Origin: Rubritalea profundi
GTDB lineage: Bacteria; Verrucomicrobiota; Verrucomicrobiia; Verrucomicrobiales; Akkermansiaceae
Direction: 5' to 3'
DNA: 64,000 nt
NCBI RefSeq assembly: GCF_002954445.1
Contig: NZ_MQWA01000001.1
Span: 1,383,502 to 1,447,501, forward strand
The first letter of the stretch is position 1. Each line of letters starts with the position of its first letter. Under the pieces are notes generated by a model. It was not told the origin of the DNA. It was given only the letters and a program-made list of their open reading frames with translations, and searched no databases. The position numbers and the translations under genes were made by a program. Of this stretch, positions 46,252 to 55,278 are shown in pieces.

Positions 46252-48579
46252 TTACTTGAGCAATGTGTAATCAATGGAGTAGCTGGATTTCCCTTTTGGC
46301 AGGGAAAGTCGAATGAGCAATTCCTGCCCGACTTCCTGATCGCTAGAAGGACGGAGGATCGCCTCTCCCGTGGCTATAGAGATAGCGACGTCGTTGGTTT
46401 TAAATACCTTCTTGGCACCCGCCGTGACATCTCCTGTGAGCGCGCGGAAATACACAGTCTCTTGGGTGGGTGTGGAAAAACGGAAGGTCCGTCGCAGCAC
46501 TGTGGCTCCCCCGACCTTGGCGGTGACGGATTTGTCCTCAATCGCGATCGCTCCGCACTTGTACATGAAAGTGGGAACCGACGCTTCATCCATAAAGTAA
46601 CCGGCAAAGGCATAACCATGTTTACGCGGATAAAGTGGATCGGCGTTGATCGGTTGTTCCTTAGTTCTTATCGGACGCAACGGCCACGCGGCCTTGTCAT
46701 CGGCCAACTGGAGAAACGCGACATCTTGAGCCAGCTGCACGGATTTGCTCGCTGGATTGAAATCCCCTGCTCCCTGCGACTGCCAATTCACTCTGACAAA
46801 CTCGCCCTGCCAGATTCCTGATAGAGCACCGTTCCGAGCATTGAAGGCGTAATTCATCCCTCCGGGGAAGCCGACCGCAATTCCGCGGAACCCGGCAATC
46901 TTGCTGCGACCACGGTAGGTCCGGGTCTTGTCAGATACCTTCAACTTGGTCGGCTCACTCCGCAGTCCCGATGGGTCACGGGCCGAGCGCCCCAGCGAGA
47001 AATTATGCCAAAGTGCCTGCAATTGAAGATCGGTGTCGCCATCTAGAATCTCGGTCTGCACTGCTTTATCATTCGGCCAATAGCTCGGCATGATGATACC
47101 GGGACGGAAAGCGCCGGGGTTTTTCATAAAATGATAGAACCAACTCGGTTGGAGTCGCTGGTAGGAAGTCATCAGATCCAAGCCCTTCATTCCCGGCGAT
47201 TCTTTGCCGTTGTAGTTATGGCAGGCAATACAACTCAGCCCCTTGTTACCGAGGAGGAGGTGGGCGCCATTGCGCATCTTGGGGCGAGATTGCCGGTCAA
47301 GTTCCGGTATCTCGACCTGCTCGATGGAGTCAACCTCAGCAAAAAGCTCAGGAAGCCCCGCCAGGCTGGAGGCACCAAATTGTGGCATCCTCGTTTTCAT
47401 GTAAGGCCGAACGACCGCTCCATCAAATAGCACCTTGTTCATCCATGCGGGTCGGAGTTTGGCTCCTACCTGCGTCAGCGGTGGCGGAATCCGAGCTTCG
47501 TTACCCAGCGCTTCCTCAGTTGAGTGGAAAAAGCCATCCAGCTCGGCAGAAACGCCACCATAGTCGTCGCGGTTATGGCAGACAATGCAGCTGAGCTGGG
47601 TCAGACGCATCTTGATTTGATCCGCTGGCGCGGCTAACACGACAGGCTTCTTCAGCGCCGACTGAATCGCTGCCCTCTGAGTTTGATTTAAATGAAAATT
47701 CGGGCCATCCTTCGGCTGTGGCGAGAGACAACCACCCGCCAAGTTGAGCTTACTAAGCTCGGGGCCATGAATCGCCGAATCCTTGCCGATCTGCTCGGGC
47801 TGGTGACACGCCACACAGTTCCATTTTTTAAAATTCTTTTTCCCCTCGCTGATCTGCTGCACGGTTGGAGCGGGCGAATCTTGAATATTAGCAGTGACAG
47901 CACCGCTGAGATAACGCGCCAAAGAAGCGGCCTCGTCGTGGGTAAGATTCATATCCGGCATCCGCCCGGACGGACGGGACTTCAGAGGGTCTCGCAAAAA
48001 GTCTGCCAAAGCACCGGGCCTGTATTTACTAGAAACATGGGCCAGCGAAACGACTCCCTCGGTGACAAGCTCATTCCCAGCATCATCGCGTTGGGAATGG
48101 CAGGCAATACAACCAATTTCATGGAACAATTCCTGCCCGGCCTTTGCATCTGGTTTCGTCGGTTTTTTAGCCCCCGTCTCGCGCGCTTGCAAGGAACGCA
48201 GATAATGGCTGATCGACTCACTGATTACCCGACGTTGCTCTTTCGTCTGTCCCGCAAGCATGTCCGGCATCGTGGTGCCCGGATGGGTCGCCGCTGGATC
48301 AGCAATATAGCGTTGCAGGTAATCGGCTGACAAGCGCGTCCCCACCCCCGCCAAATCAGGTGCCGCCTTCATGTTGGCGCTAGACATCCCATCGTGGCAC
48401 GAGGCACAGCGCAACTCATCAATCAGCACAGCACCAGTTTGCGAAACACTCAGTGGATGCTTGTGATGCAGACCTGGGATCACCGGATAAGCCGCTTTTT
48501 CTGCTGTGGCCATGCCAACCGTACTCCATCCAAGTAGGCCGACGATAATAAGTTTTCTGTGGAAATTTCCGAGAGTCAT
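46252..48579 (-). CDS. Secreted five-heme cytochrome c protein
   Basis: 775 residues with a signal peptide (LIIVGLLGWSTVGMATA). It has five CxxCH heme sites: CASCHD, CIACHS, CVACHQ, CIVCHN and CIACHN, spread over the first ~470 residues, each with a possible distal Met. The last ~250 residues are a beta-rich domain (FRGIAVGFPGGMNYAFNARNG; YFMDEASVPTFMYKCGAIAIED, read in parts), as in large PVC cytochromes. It heads the propeller-ThuA operon and likely takes electrons from the propeller partner. Intact. Confidence 0.88.
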   Translation of the reverse strand: MTLGNFHRKLIIVGLLGWSTVGMATAEKAAYPVIPGLHHKHPLSVSQTGAVLIDELRCASCHDGMSSANMKAAPDLAGVGTRLSADYLQRYIADPAATHPGTTMPDMLAGQTKEQRRVISESISHYLRSLQARETGAKKPTKPDAKAGQELFHEIGCIACHSQRDDAGNELVTEGVVSLAHVSSKYRPGALADFLRDPLKSRPSGRMPDMNLTHDEAASLARYLSGAVTANIQDSPAPTVQQISEGKKNFKKWNCVACHQPEQIGKDSAIHGPELSKLNLAGGCLSPQPKDGPNFHLNQTQRAAIQSALKKPVVLAAPADQIKMRLTQLSCIVCHNRDDYGGVSAELDGFFHSTEEALGNEARIPPPLTQVGAKLRPAWMNKVLFDGAVVRPYMKTRMPQFGASSLAGLPELFAEVDSIEQVEIPELDRQSRPKMRNGAHLLLGNKGLSCIACHNYNGKESPGMKGLDLMTSYQRLQPSWFYHFMKNPGAFRPGIIMPSYWPNDKAVQTEILDGDTDLQLQALWHNFSLGRSARDPSGLRSEPTKLKVSDKTRTYRGRSKIAGFRGIAVGFPGGMNYAFNARNGALSGIWQGEFVRVNWQSQGAGDFNPASKSVQLAQDVAFLQLADDKAAWPLRPIRTKEQPINADPLYPRKHGYAFAGYFMDEASVPTFMYKCGAIAIEDKSVTAKVGGATVLRRTFRFSTPTQETVYFRALTGDVTAGAKKVFKTNDVAISIATGEAILRPSSDQEVGQELLIRLSLPKGKSSYSIDYTLLK

Positions 48580-48920
48580 GAATCAGTTGCTCGTTGCTAC
48601 AAAGTTGCTTTTTTTGTGGGGGCTGGCACCCTTCAGATTCTATGGTTCACTTAGAGTTAGAAAATCTGGACCAATTGATAGACGGTCCCTACGCCCTGTC
48701 AACATGCTTCTGGGCTTGGGGGGGGGTGCCTAACTCACCGCAGCGGCCATTGATCTCCAAGGTTTTTTTGTTGGATCATGATTGGGGTATCCATCGATTC
48801 CCCGAAAGGCGCTTTTCAAACTCTATACTGCTACGCGTGATGTTTTGGGATTTCCACTCCAAGGGGGGGCATAACACTTAACACTTAACACGTAGCGTAG
48901 CGTGGAGTGGTGTGGTGTAA
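48580..48920. other. Non-coding stretch with homopolymer and short repeats
   Basis: 341 nt upstream of the cytochrome operon and the first toxin-antitoxin pair. It holds a run of nine G (48718-48726), another of seven G (about 48865), and AACACTTAACACTTAACAC. No gene is supported. Confidence 0.6.
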
Positions 48921-48948
48921 TTGACAATATGTTCAATCTGTGTAATAT
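48921..48948 (+). promoter_or_regulatory. Promoter of the first toxin-antitoxin pair
   Basis: -35 TTGACA (48921-48926), 16-nt spacer, -10 TAATAT (48943-48948) with TG just before it. The near-inverted CAATAT and ATATTG that overlap the two boxes could be the operator for the antitoxin. The ATG lies 7 nt after the -10 box. Confidence 0.75.
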
Positions 48949-48955
48949 TGACATC

Positions 48956-49213
48956 ATGAGTCGATTAAGCATAGAAATCGATGCCGAACAGCACCGCCAG
49001 ATCAAGACGTTGGCGACCTTTGCCGGTCTATCTATCAAAGAATTCATCCTCAGAAAAACCCTTTTTGAAAGAGTTAATGGGGAGGATGCTACCGAAAAAC
49101 TGCTGTCATCGCCTAAGAATGCCAGACGTCTGAAGGAGGCGGTGGAAACCCCTGCTACCGAGCACCGGGTTTTTGAATCTCTGAAAGATCTGGAAAATGC
49201 GCTTGGAATTTAA
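48956..49213 (+). CDS. Antitoxin of YoeB-type module (RHH-like)
   Basis: 85 residues (MSRLSIEIDAEQHRQIKTLA). The N-terminal strand-helix-helix (LSIEIDAEQHRQIKTLATFA; GLSIKEFILRKTLFE) fits a ribbon-helix-helix DNA-binding fold, followed by a flexible C-terminal toxin-binding tail. Such antitoxins bind their own promoter and hold the toxin inactive. It overlaps the toxin gene by 17 nt. A strong promoter is directly upstream. Placed next to repeats and broken genes, it may act as a stabiliser of the region. Confidence 0.85.
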   Translation: MSRLSIEIDAEQHRQIKTLATFAGLSIKEFILRKTLFERVNGEDATEKLLSSPKNARRLKEAVETPATEHRVFESLKDLENALGI

Positions 49214-49454
49214 ACCCCAAGCATTTGAGGATCTCCAGTACTGGGTGCAGTACCAACCGAAAATTGCAAAACGGATAATGCGCATGATCGAGGAAAGTCA
49301 GCGTGATCCCTTCGGGGGGGTAGGAAAGCCCGAGCCTCTGAAAAATGAACTCTCCGGCTGGTGGTCAAAGCGTATCGACGGTGAGCACTGTCTGGTTTAC
49401 AAAGTTGAGGAAGGCCATCTGATCATTGCTCAGGCACGGGGGCATTACGATTGA
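49197..49454 (+). CDS. YoeB/Txe-family toxin
   Basis: 85 residues of the RelE/YoeB ribosome-dependent mRNA interferase type. Motifs: EDLQYWVQYQPKIAKRIMRMI, DPFGGVGKPEPLKNELSGWW and the C-terminal RIDGEHCLVYKV with ARGHYD; the His-Tyr end is typical of YoeB. The start overlaps the end of the antitoxin. A run of seven G at 49314-49320 lies inside the gene and encodes GG of GGVGK, a possible slippage point. Confidence 0.9.
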   Translation: MRLEFKPQAFEDLQYWVQYQPKIAKRIMRMIEESQRDPFGGVGKPEPLKNELSGWWSKRIDGEHCLVYKVEEGHLIIAQARGHYD

Positions 49455-49546
49455 AATTAAAAAAGGGGGGCAGCCAGTAATGGTGCATAGTTAATAATAA
49501 AGGCACATTCTCTTTCGAGCCCCTCTTCTTTACGCATGGGGGAGGG

Positions 49547-49815
49547 AGTTTCAAGTGTGCAGTTTTCAGTGTTCAGACCGATAGGATGAAGCCTGTTGTT
49601 TATTGCGTGGCGCTTGAGTTAGGGGAGTGGTTATATTCTGGGTGGTCCTGCCACCGCGCGCGTCAAGCCGCCCCTGCCACAGAGCTGTGTCAAGCCCCAG
49701 CACTCCAAGGGAGAGAGTGGTTATTGGCTCTGGCATGTTGAGCTTTGATGTATCAGATACCCATTTTGAGAAATTCTGGTAATTCTGTATGAAAAAAATT
49801 GTCGTGTAGTGTGAA
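49547..49815 (-). repeat. ~320-bp repeat family, third copy
   Basis: Same orientation as the right arm at 43246. Shared text includes TTCAAGTGTGCAGTTTTCAG, ACCGATAGGATGAAGCCTGTTG, GGGTGGTCCTGCCACC, GCGCGTCAAGCC, and TACCCATTTTGA. It is more diverged and has an extra ~50 nt near 49700-49755. Non-coding. It lies between the two toxin-antitoxin modules. Confidence 0.8.
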
Positions 49816-49923
49816 GTGGCATAATATACCGCACTGCACACAACCTACCCCCTTCACAGGTTAGGGGTTATACCGAGAATGTTTTGACTGTTATACAAAC
49901 CGCAGCATTCTCTCCAACTCCTC

Positions 49924-50132
49924 TTATACCACTTAGTGAATCAAAAGAGACTAATGCTGGAGTGATTTTTTGATCCATCAAGGCTAGACGAGGGAATGGT
50001 GCGAGCACCATGACCGAGGAGAAACGCCGATTTATCAAGAAAGCGCCCAGCACTCAAAGCTTTCCGCGTAGCGCATTTTCCTAAAGCCAGCAAAAAGAAC
50101 ATTTGTCTCTTTGGTTTTGCTAAGAGGTATTA
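49924..50132. mobile_element. MITE-like element, copy B
   Basis: A 209-bp non-coding element with 33-bp terminal inverted repeats: 49924-49956 (TTATACCACTTAGTGAATC...) against 50100-50132 (...TTTGCTAAGAGGTATTA), matching at about 26 of 33 positions. The right half resembles copy A at 16285-16377, and the middle (AAGGCTAGACGAGGGAATG) resembles 16430-16480. No transposase is in the window, so movement would need one elsewhere. Confidence 0.8.
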
Positions 50133-50197
50133 CCTGCCTCTGAGCCTCCCGTAGCTCAAGATCACACTTCTTGGGATGTGGATCGACCCGATTGGCT

Positions 50198-50497
50198 TTA
50201 TTTTCTTCGCATCCCAAATAAAGGATGCCTTTTGTGATGCCGCAGAACCAGTATACGAATTCCATGCGGCGTCTCCCTATAGAGGAAGTGATATGGAAAT
50301 TTTGGTATGTTGGCGCGTCTGACAGGATCACGCAAAAAATGGAAATGCTGAGGATTGGTCAAAGCTCGATCAACGCTGCGCAATAATGCATTATAGAATA
50401 GACCTGCCAATGCCTCAACCACCTCATCGGCATAGTATCTCAAAACCCCATTGACATCCTTCTGAACCAAATGGTGGAAAATGACGGAAGCTGCCAT
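50198..50497 (-). CDS. RelE/ParE-family toxin
   Basis: 99 residues with the RelE/ParE pattern: DVNGVLRYYADEV, LRDPVRRANIPKFPYHFLYRE and IRILVLRHHKRHP, including the late R..HH..R.P end. It starts in the TGATG overlap with the antitoxin gene upstream, so the two are coupled. Whether it acts on ribosomes or gyrase cannot be told from the sequence. Second toxin-antitoxin pair within 1.5 kb. Confidence 0.88.
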   Translation of the reverse strand: MAASVIFHHLVQKDVNGVLRYYADEVVEALAGLFYNALLRSVDRALTNPQHFHFLRDPVRRANIPKFPYHFLYRETPHGIRILVLRHHKRHPLFGMRRK

Positions 50498-50709
50498 CAG
50501 CGTCCAATAGCACTCTTAAACTCCTCCATCGTCATGCCCAAAGAGGGATCTGCATCAAGCTCGGCATCCCTTCGCACGGCTTCAGCAAGGCCGTCATCAT
50601 CATCTTGCAGAACGGCCGGGAGTGACTCCAGCAGGTGTGATGCTAGTGCTGCCCTCTGCTGATCGGGCAGTGTCATGGCACTGGCCTCGATTTCGTTCAA
50701 TGTTGTCAT
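50497..50709 (-). CDS. Addiction-module antitoxin (unstable antitoxin, TIGR02574-like)
   Basis: 70 residues from the ATG at 50707-50709 (MTTLNEIEASAMTLPDQQRA); the frame opens further but this start is preferred. The plan ALPDQQRAALASHLLESLP, then VRRDAELDADPSLGMTMEEFKSAI, is typical of the PF09720-type antitoxins (EIEAxALxLxxxxRxxLaxxLLeSL). Overlaps the toxin by 1 nt. A possible -35 TTGCGT, 17-nt spacer, -10 TATCAT lies just upstream on the minus strand, which would make the transcript nearly leaderless. Confidence 0.85.
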   Translation of the reverse strand: MTTLNEIEASAMTLPDQQRAALASHLLESLPAVLQDDDDGLAEAVRRDAELDADPSLGMTMEEFKSAIGR

Positions 50710-51218
50710 TAGTGTGGATGATAGCTGATCTTGCAATGCCACGCAACTTCCTATTTTACCCAACAGGGAACATCTTGCGAAAGGCAGGAAATTTACATCC
50801 ATCGTTCTTTACACAGGTGAAAATGTTGTCTCTTTTGGCTCCCGTATGTGGGCCGTTCCCCTGAGTTGTCTGTGGTCGTAATCCCAGGAACGGGATGCTA
50901 TTGAACACCCTGGTAAGGAATCGTTCGACGGTGAGATTGCCAGATTCCTCATTCGCCATCCGGGCACCCTGGCAAATGATTTCCAGGGGGTATGAAACTA
51001 CCTAGTGCGACCGTCTCGGTCGCTTTAACCATCGAGCGCAGCCTAGCTTGCAACAATCAGACAGCGGCTGCGCCGGAAGAAGCTCAAGCGACTCGACAGC
51101 AACAACGACGCATTTACCGATCTGGATGACCTCAAATCGGAGAAGAACGAGGGGCCTTTAGTTTTGGGAGGATATCGTTGACACCTAGTTATGATAGTTC
51201 CTACATTTTTGCATCATT
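50710..51218. other. Non-coding stretch, possible gene remnant at 50888-50995
   Basis: 509 nt with no complete gene. An open frame at 50888-50995 (ERDAIEHPGKESFDGEIARF...) and the preceding VVSFGSRMWAVPL text look protein-like but lack a start and a continuous frame, so a decayed gene is possible. Confidence 0.4.
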
Positions 51219-52157
51219 ATGAACCGTCACCTCACAGCTTGCCTTTTCCTGCCTCTTATCATTGCCGTTGTAGGCTGCGAGAAACAGCCTGAGCTGAGCA
51301 AGGATCAGCAAAAAACTTCCATCCTGATCTGTGAGCAGGCCTCAAATCGTATCATGCTCATGGATAGTGAAGTCGACTGGGCATCTCCAGATGCCGTGAG
51401 CTGGTCATGGTCTCCACAGCACGACCCGACGCTGGACGAAGATCAGCGCTCGTGGTTCCGAAGCCTCGACGACGCCAAGCCAGTACTTAACGGCCAACAG
51501 ATCGTCGTGACAGCGAGTGGTGGCGGTGCCGCTCTGATCGACTTCGAGAGTGCCCGGGCAATTGCCACGATTGACATTGGAGGCAGTCCGCACTCTGCCG
51601 AACTTCTTCCTGATGGCCGGGTCGTTGTGGCATCCAGCAACGGTGACAAACTTTCACTCTGGGATCCTGAGATCGGCAAAATTCTGCAGACGACTGAGTT
51701 GGCCGATGCACACGGCGTCGAATGGGATCAAGACCGCCAGTGTTTGTGGGCTCTGGGCGGCAAACAACTCATCTGCTACGACTATCAGGCGGATTCCGGC
51801 AGCCCTCGTCTTGAGCCTAAGCTGACGCTCGATCTTCCTGTGACGGAAGCCTCGAAGCTTCACCCCCGCCATGGTGGGCACGATCTCACGCCGATCCCAG
51901 ACGAAGACGCTTATTTTGTGTCAGACATGGATCACCTCTGGAGATTCGACTGTAAGAGTGAGTCGTTCAGTCCTCTCGATAAGCGACACAAGATGGCCAT
52001 GGTGAAGAGCATCAGTCAGCTCGGGAAAGGCGGCCAAGTCCTCGTGCTGCAAGCCACAGAAAAATGGTATGCCACCGGTCCTCGGACTATCGATGAGCTC
52101 AGGATATGGGCACTGCCTGAGGCTCGCATTTACAAGGCCCGCTGGTGGTTGCCGTAA
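51219..52157 (+). CDS. Beta-propeller lipoprotein (DUF6528-like)
   Basis: 312 residues with a lipobox (LFLPLIIAVVGC, Cys20), so it is lipid-anchored. The mature part reads as a six- or seven-bladed propeller: SILICEQASNRIMLMDSE, SPHSAELLPDGRVVVASSNGDKLSLW, AHGVEWDQDRQCLWALG, GHDLTPIPDEDAYFVSDM. This resembles proteins called DUF6528. Role unknown; binding of a sugar or a partner is possible. Intact and alone on its strand here. Confidence 0.78.
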   Translation: MNRHLTACLFLPLIIAVVGCEKQPELSKDQQKTSILICEQASNRIMLMDSEVDWASPDAVSWSWSPQHDPTLDEDQRSWFRSLDDAKPVLNGQQIVVTASGGGAALIDFESARAIATIDIGGSPHSAELLPDGRVVVASSNGDKLSLWDPEIGKILQTTELADAHGVEWDQDRQCLWALGGKQLICYDYQADSGSPRLEPKLTLDLPVTEASKLHPRHGGHDLTPIPDEDAYFVSDMDHLWRFDCKSESFSPLDKRHKMAMVKSISQLGKGGQVLVLQATEKWYATGPRTIDELRIWALPEARIYKARWWLP

Positions 52158-52332
52158 GCATCTAAACGCCCACCAAACATGTGAAATGGGCTCGGCAGAG
52201 ATTCGGTGTATTTCCTACTTCTTGCTCGCTTTACCGTCTCACCCTATCTTGTTCCAGCCGATCCCTTAAAACCTTATCCTCTGGGGCCTATAAAATTTAG
52301 CCCTGCTACATTTCTCTTCCTGAAGCTAAGGA

Positions 52333-53019
52333 CTAAGAACTCAGGCGAGCGACGTAGATCCGGTGCCAGGTCTCTTCTGATTCCTCATGGGGTTTCGCCG
52401 GATGCTCCGTCAAATTGAAGCCGGCTTTCTTCAGCGCCATCTCGAGTCTCGGCGATGGCTCCGCCATCCAGTAGGCCAGGCAGCCGCCCGGATTGAGCGA
52501 TTCTCGCAGCAATGCCATAAAACTTGGCGTGTAGAGCTTTCCATTGTCCTCGGTGATCAGATCGTCGGGCGTGTCGTCGATATCGATCAGGATCGCATCG
52601 TACGTGTCACCTTCTCCTAGGCAGTCGAAGAGATCGGACAGAATCACGTTGGTTCTCGGGTCATCGAGCAAGGGGCCATTGTGCTCAACCAGATAGGTTT
52701 GGTTCCATTCGATGACCTGATTCATCAATTCCGCAACATCGACGGTGGCCGGCGAGCCCACCAACTCCAGAACCCGTTTGAGGGTGAATCCCATGCCCAA
52801 CCCGCCAATAAGTACCCGCGGGTGCTCCGGCCGGGTCGTCGACCCTTGTAACAGATCGACACAGCCCAAATCCGCAAGCATCTGTTCGGACCATGTCAGG
52901 TTCGTGCTCATCAGCTCCAACCCGTTGTATTCCAGGATGAAATCCTCGCCCTGCTTGTGCAGTGTGAGCAAACTTCCGTCGGGAAGACTGGCTTTGTCCA
53001 GTTGTATATAAGGCGTCAT
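52333..53019 (-). CDS. Spermidine-synthase-like methyltransferase-fold protein
   Basis: 228 residues with a Rossmann methyltransferase core: VLIGGLGMGFTLKRVLELV is the nucleotide loop, ATVDVAELMNQVIEWNQ follows, and YDAILIDIDDTPDDLI holds the later acidic motif. It is similar to SpeE-like proteins that lack a clear polyamine site. The first 60 residues form a beta-rich part as in spermidine synthases. The substrate is open. It is divergent from the 640-residue secreted protein gene. Confidence 0.82.
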   Translation of the reverse strand: MTPYIQLDKASLPDGSLLTLHKQGEDFILEYNGLELMSTNLTWSEQMLADLGCVDLLQGSTTRPEHPRVLIGGLGMGFTLKRVLELVGSPATVDVAELMNQVIEWNQTYLVEHNGPLLDDPRTNVILSDLFDCLGEGDTYDAILIDIDDTPDDLITEDNGKLYTPSFMALLRESLNPGGCLAYWMAEPSPRLEMALKKAGFNLTEHPAKPHEESEETWHRIYVARLSS

Positions 53020-53230
53020 GGCCGCAAGTATCGCCGAATCCGCCCGCTCGACAAGGGCATAGATAGATCCATCAAGATTTATACAAAAGAGGGCATCACA
53101 AAAAGAGGGCAGACAGAGAAATGGCTAGGTCATTTCTCAGTCTGCCTGATAGATACGACCACTTACGAATAATTTCACAATAAATTGAAAGATTGCTGGC
53201 GTAATCAGCGTTTAGTGGCAACCTTAGCTT

Positions 53231-55153
53231 GTGAATAAACTATCAATCAACAGCGTGTTTTGCGCCGCTACAGTAGCCCTGCTCGGTCTGAGTACGGTTT
53301 CCATGGCGGCCAAAGCGCCAGCTCCTCTCACCGCTCAGGGTGAGCAGCTCATGGCCAGCTACACAGCCACGCTCGACGCCCTGAAGAAAGAAATCAAGGC
53401 CGCGGCCCCGAAGCTGGATGAGAAAAAAAGCGCTGCCTATTTTACCGCCCATGGTGCGATTGCCAAACTACCGACTTTGCCAAACCCGAATGACCTGAAA
53501 ATGGCACCAGTGACGTTTTGCGCTGGAAACCCAGCATATGAAGAGGCTCAAACCAATGCCTTGCTCGCCGCTAGACCTATAATCAAAGAGGCCAAGGCAT
53601 TTTTGAAAGGCAATGAAATGCATGCCAAACTCGCTAAATGCGCCCTCCTGACCGTCGGTGCTCGCGAAATGGCTACCTTCGCCAGCCAAGGCACTGAGCA
53701 AAAATCTTACGTCGACCTTCTCCTCAACGACGACAAATTGATCGTTGAAGTCATGGAGCTCGGCGGTGCCTACGAAAACAAGTTCGGCCAATCGATCCGC
53801 AACTATAAAGCCATTCAAAAAGCCAGCAAGAATGCCAGAGAGAAAGACTTCTTCCGTCTCTGGGCGCTCGCCAGCTCACTCGAACATCCCGATGGAAACC
53901 ACGTGCCTGAGGGGAAAACTGCTCCCGAAGCCATCACCGAGTATTTCCTAAGCTATGAAAAAGCCTACCTAGACGGTGAGCTCGACCCAGCATTCAACAC
54001 ACTCACTCCTTGGGATTGCCGCTTCATTTTCGCATTCCGCCCTCTCGAATCCCTCGTTTGGATGAGAAAAATGATCCGCAATTACCGCCCAGATCACATG
54101 AAGCTGGACTACCAGTGGCGCTACTGCCGCATCACTAAAACTGATGTGCCCTACACCTCTAATGTTCCCCGCCCGGTGCGTCCAGATCTGAACCTCCTCA
54201 GCATGCAGGACTACTTCCTCGAAGGCGGCATCTGTGGCCCACGCGCATTTACCGGCAGAGCCTCAACCCACGCTTTTGGTATTCCTTCCCGCCCCGCTCC
54301 ACAGACTGGCCACGCAGCTCTCGCTCACTGGACACCTGATGGATGGGTCACCGTTTTCGGCGCACACTGGACCCAAAATCGCTTTCGCGGACAATGCGGG
54401 CTCGACTTCGAATTGGAATCCAGAGTACGTAGTAAGCCAGATGAATACCATCAGGTTCACAGAGCAAACTGGCTAGGTGACGCCCTCGATGAGCCCATCG
54501 TTAACCGCATGCGATTCGGCGTCGGTGGCGGATTCTGGAAATCCCTCGCCCACTATAAAAAGCTAGCCGTCGTTCAGGACGAAGACTTGAAAGAACTCGC
54601 AACCGTCGGTGCAGAATTTGCCGAATCCAATGTCGCCGCCATATCGCCCAATTCAGATTGGATCGAAGAAGAAGATGGCCCGCTCAAACCAAAAGAAAAA
54701 GAATTCCCACAAGTGGAACTGACTGAAGCAGACAAAACCATCACCACCGATGCCAACGGAGTCATCACCATCCCCGTGGCAGCCTGCTCGAAGCCGGAGA
54801 GCACCGAGAAAATTCGCTTCATGAAAAGTTATGATGATAAGTTTGTACAAATGCATTATAACCTAGCCGGAAAGCGCCCAGAACTCCGCTCTTACACGCT
54901 CAATCTTCCCGAGGCAGGAAAGTACAATTTCACCGCCACGGTAGTCACAGTCACCATAGATAGATCCTTCACCATCCGCGCCAACAGACGTAACATACAC
55001 GAAGTCAAGGTGCCGTTTACCCTCGGCGATTGGGAGGAAACCAAAGCAGTGCCGATGGAATTCAAGGCTGGGAAAAACAAGCTTCAGCTCACTCTGAAAG
55101 CTCCCAACAAAGGGATCAGCATTAAGTCCTTCACGCTCACTCCCATCAAGTAA
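53231..55153 (+). CDS. Large secreted protein with a transglutaminase-like domain and C-terminal beta domain
   Basis: 640 residues starting with GTG at 53231; signal peptide (FCAATVALLGLSTVSMAA). Residues ~25-270 are helical. The middle has MQDYFLEGGICGPRAF (Cys335) and TGHAALAHWTPDGWVTVFG (His361), the order of Cys and His seen in transglutaminase-like cysteine-protease folds. Residues ~510-640 look like a carbohydrate-binding beta-sandwich (YDDKFVQMHYNLAGKRPELR; GKNKLQLTLKAPNKGISIKSF). Function unknown; no acidic third residue could be fixed. Intact, 77 nt before a REPIN-like element. Confidence 0.72.
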   Translation: MNKLSINSVFCAATVALLGLSTVSMAAKAPAPLTAQGEQLMASYTATLDALKKEIKAAAPKLDEKKSAAYFTAHGAIAKLPTLPNPNDLKMAPVTFCAGNPAYEEAQTNALLAARPIIKEAKAFLKGNEMHAKLAKCALLTVGAREMATFASQGTEQKSYVDLLLNDDKLIVEVMELGGAYENKFGQSIRNYKAIQKASKNAREKDFFRLWALASSLEHPDGNHVPEGKTAPEAITEYFLSYEKAYLDGELDPAFNTLTPWDCRFIFAFRPLESLVWMRKMIRNYRPDHMKLDYQWRYCRITKTDVPYTSNVPRPVRPDLNLLSMQDYFLEGGICGPRAFTGRASTHAFGIPSRPAPQTGHAALAHWTPDGWVTVFGAHWTQNRFRGQCGLDFELESRVRSKPDEYHQVHRANWLGDALDEPIVNRMRFGVGGGFWKSLAHYKKLAVVQDEDLKELATVGAEFAESNVAAISPNSDWIEEEDGPLKPKEKEFPQVELTEADKTITTDANGVITIPVAACSKPESTEKIRFMKSYDDKFVQMHYNLAGKRPELRSYTLNLPEAGKYNFTATVVTVTIDRSFTIRANRRNIHEVKVPFTLGDWEETKAVPMEFKAGKNKLQLTLKAPNKGISIKSFTLTPIK

Positions 55154-55177
55154 TTCGGATGTGATATTATTCGGTGG

Positions 55178-55239
55178 ACGTAGAAGAGCTTTTTAAGCTC
55201 TTGGGGAATCACAAAAGAGGTTAAAAACCTCTTCTACGT
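55178..55239. repeat. REPIN-like nested palindrome, 62 nt
   Basis: The outer arms ACGTAGAAGAG (55178-) and CTCTTCTACGT (-55239) pair perfectly. Each arm also folds alone: AAGAGCTTTTTAAGCTCTT and AAGAGGTTAAAAACCTCTT. The two halves differ by paired changes that keep each small hairpin intact. Confidence 0.85.
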
Positions 55240-55278
55240 TACGCCATCACCCAATTAAATCGCACCCAAGTAAAACGG

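Noticed and set aside
50756..50959. Minus-strand frame of 67 codons
   Set aside because: The plus-strand text in the same place looks more protein-like, and neither has a good start.
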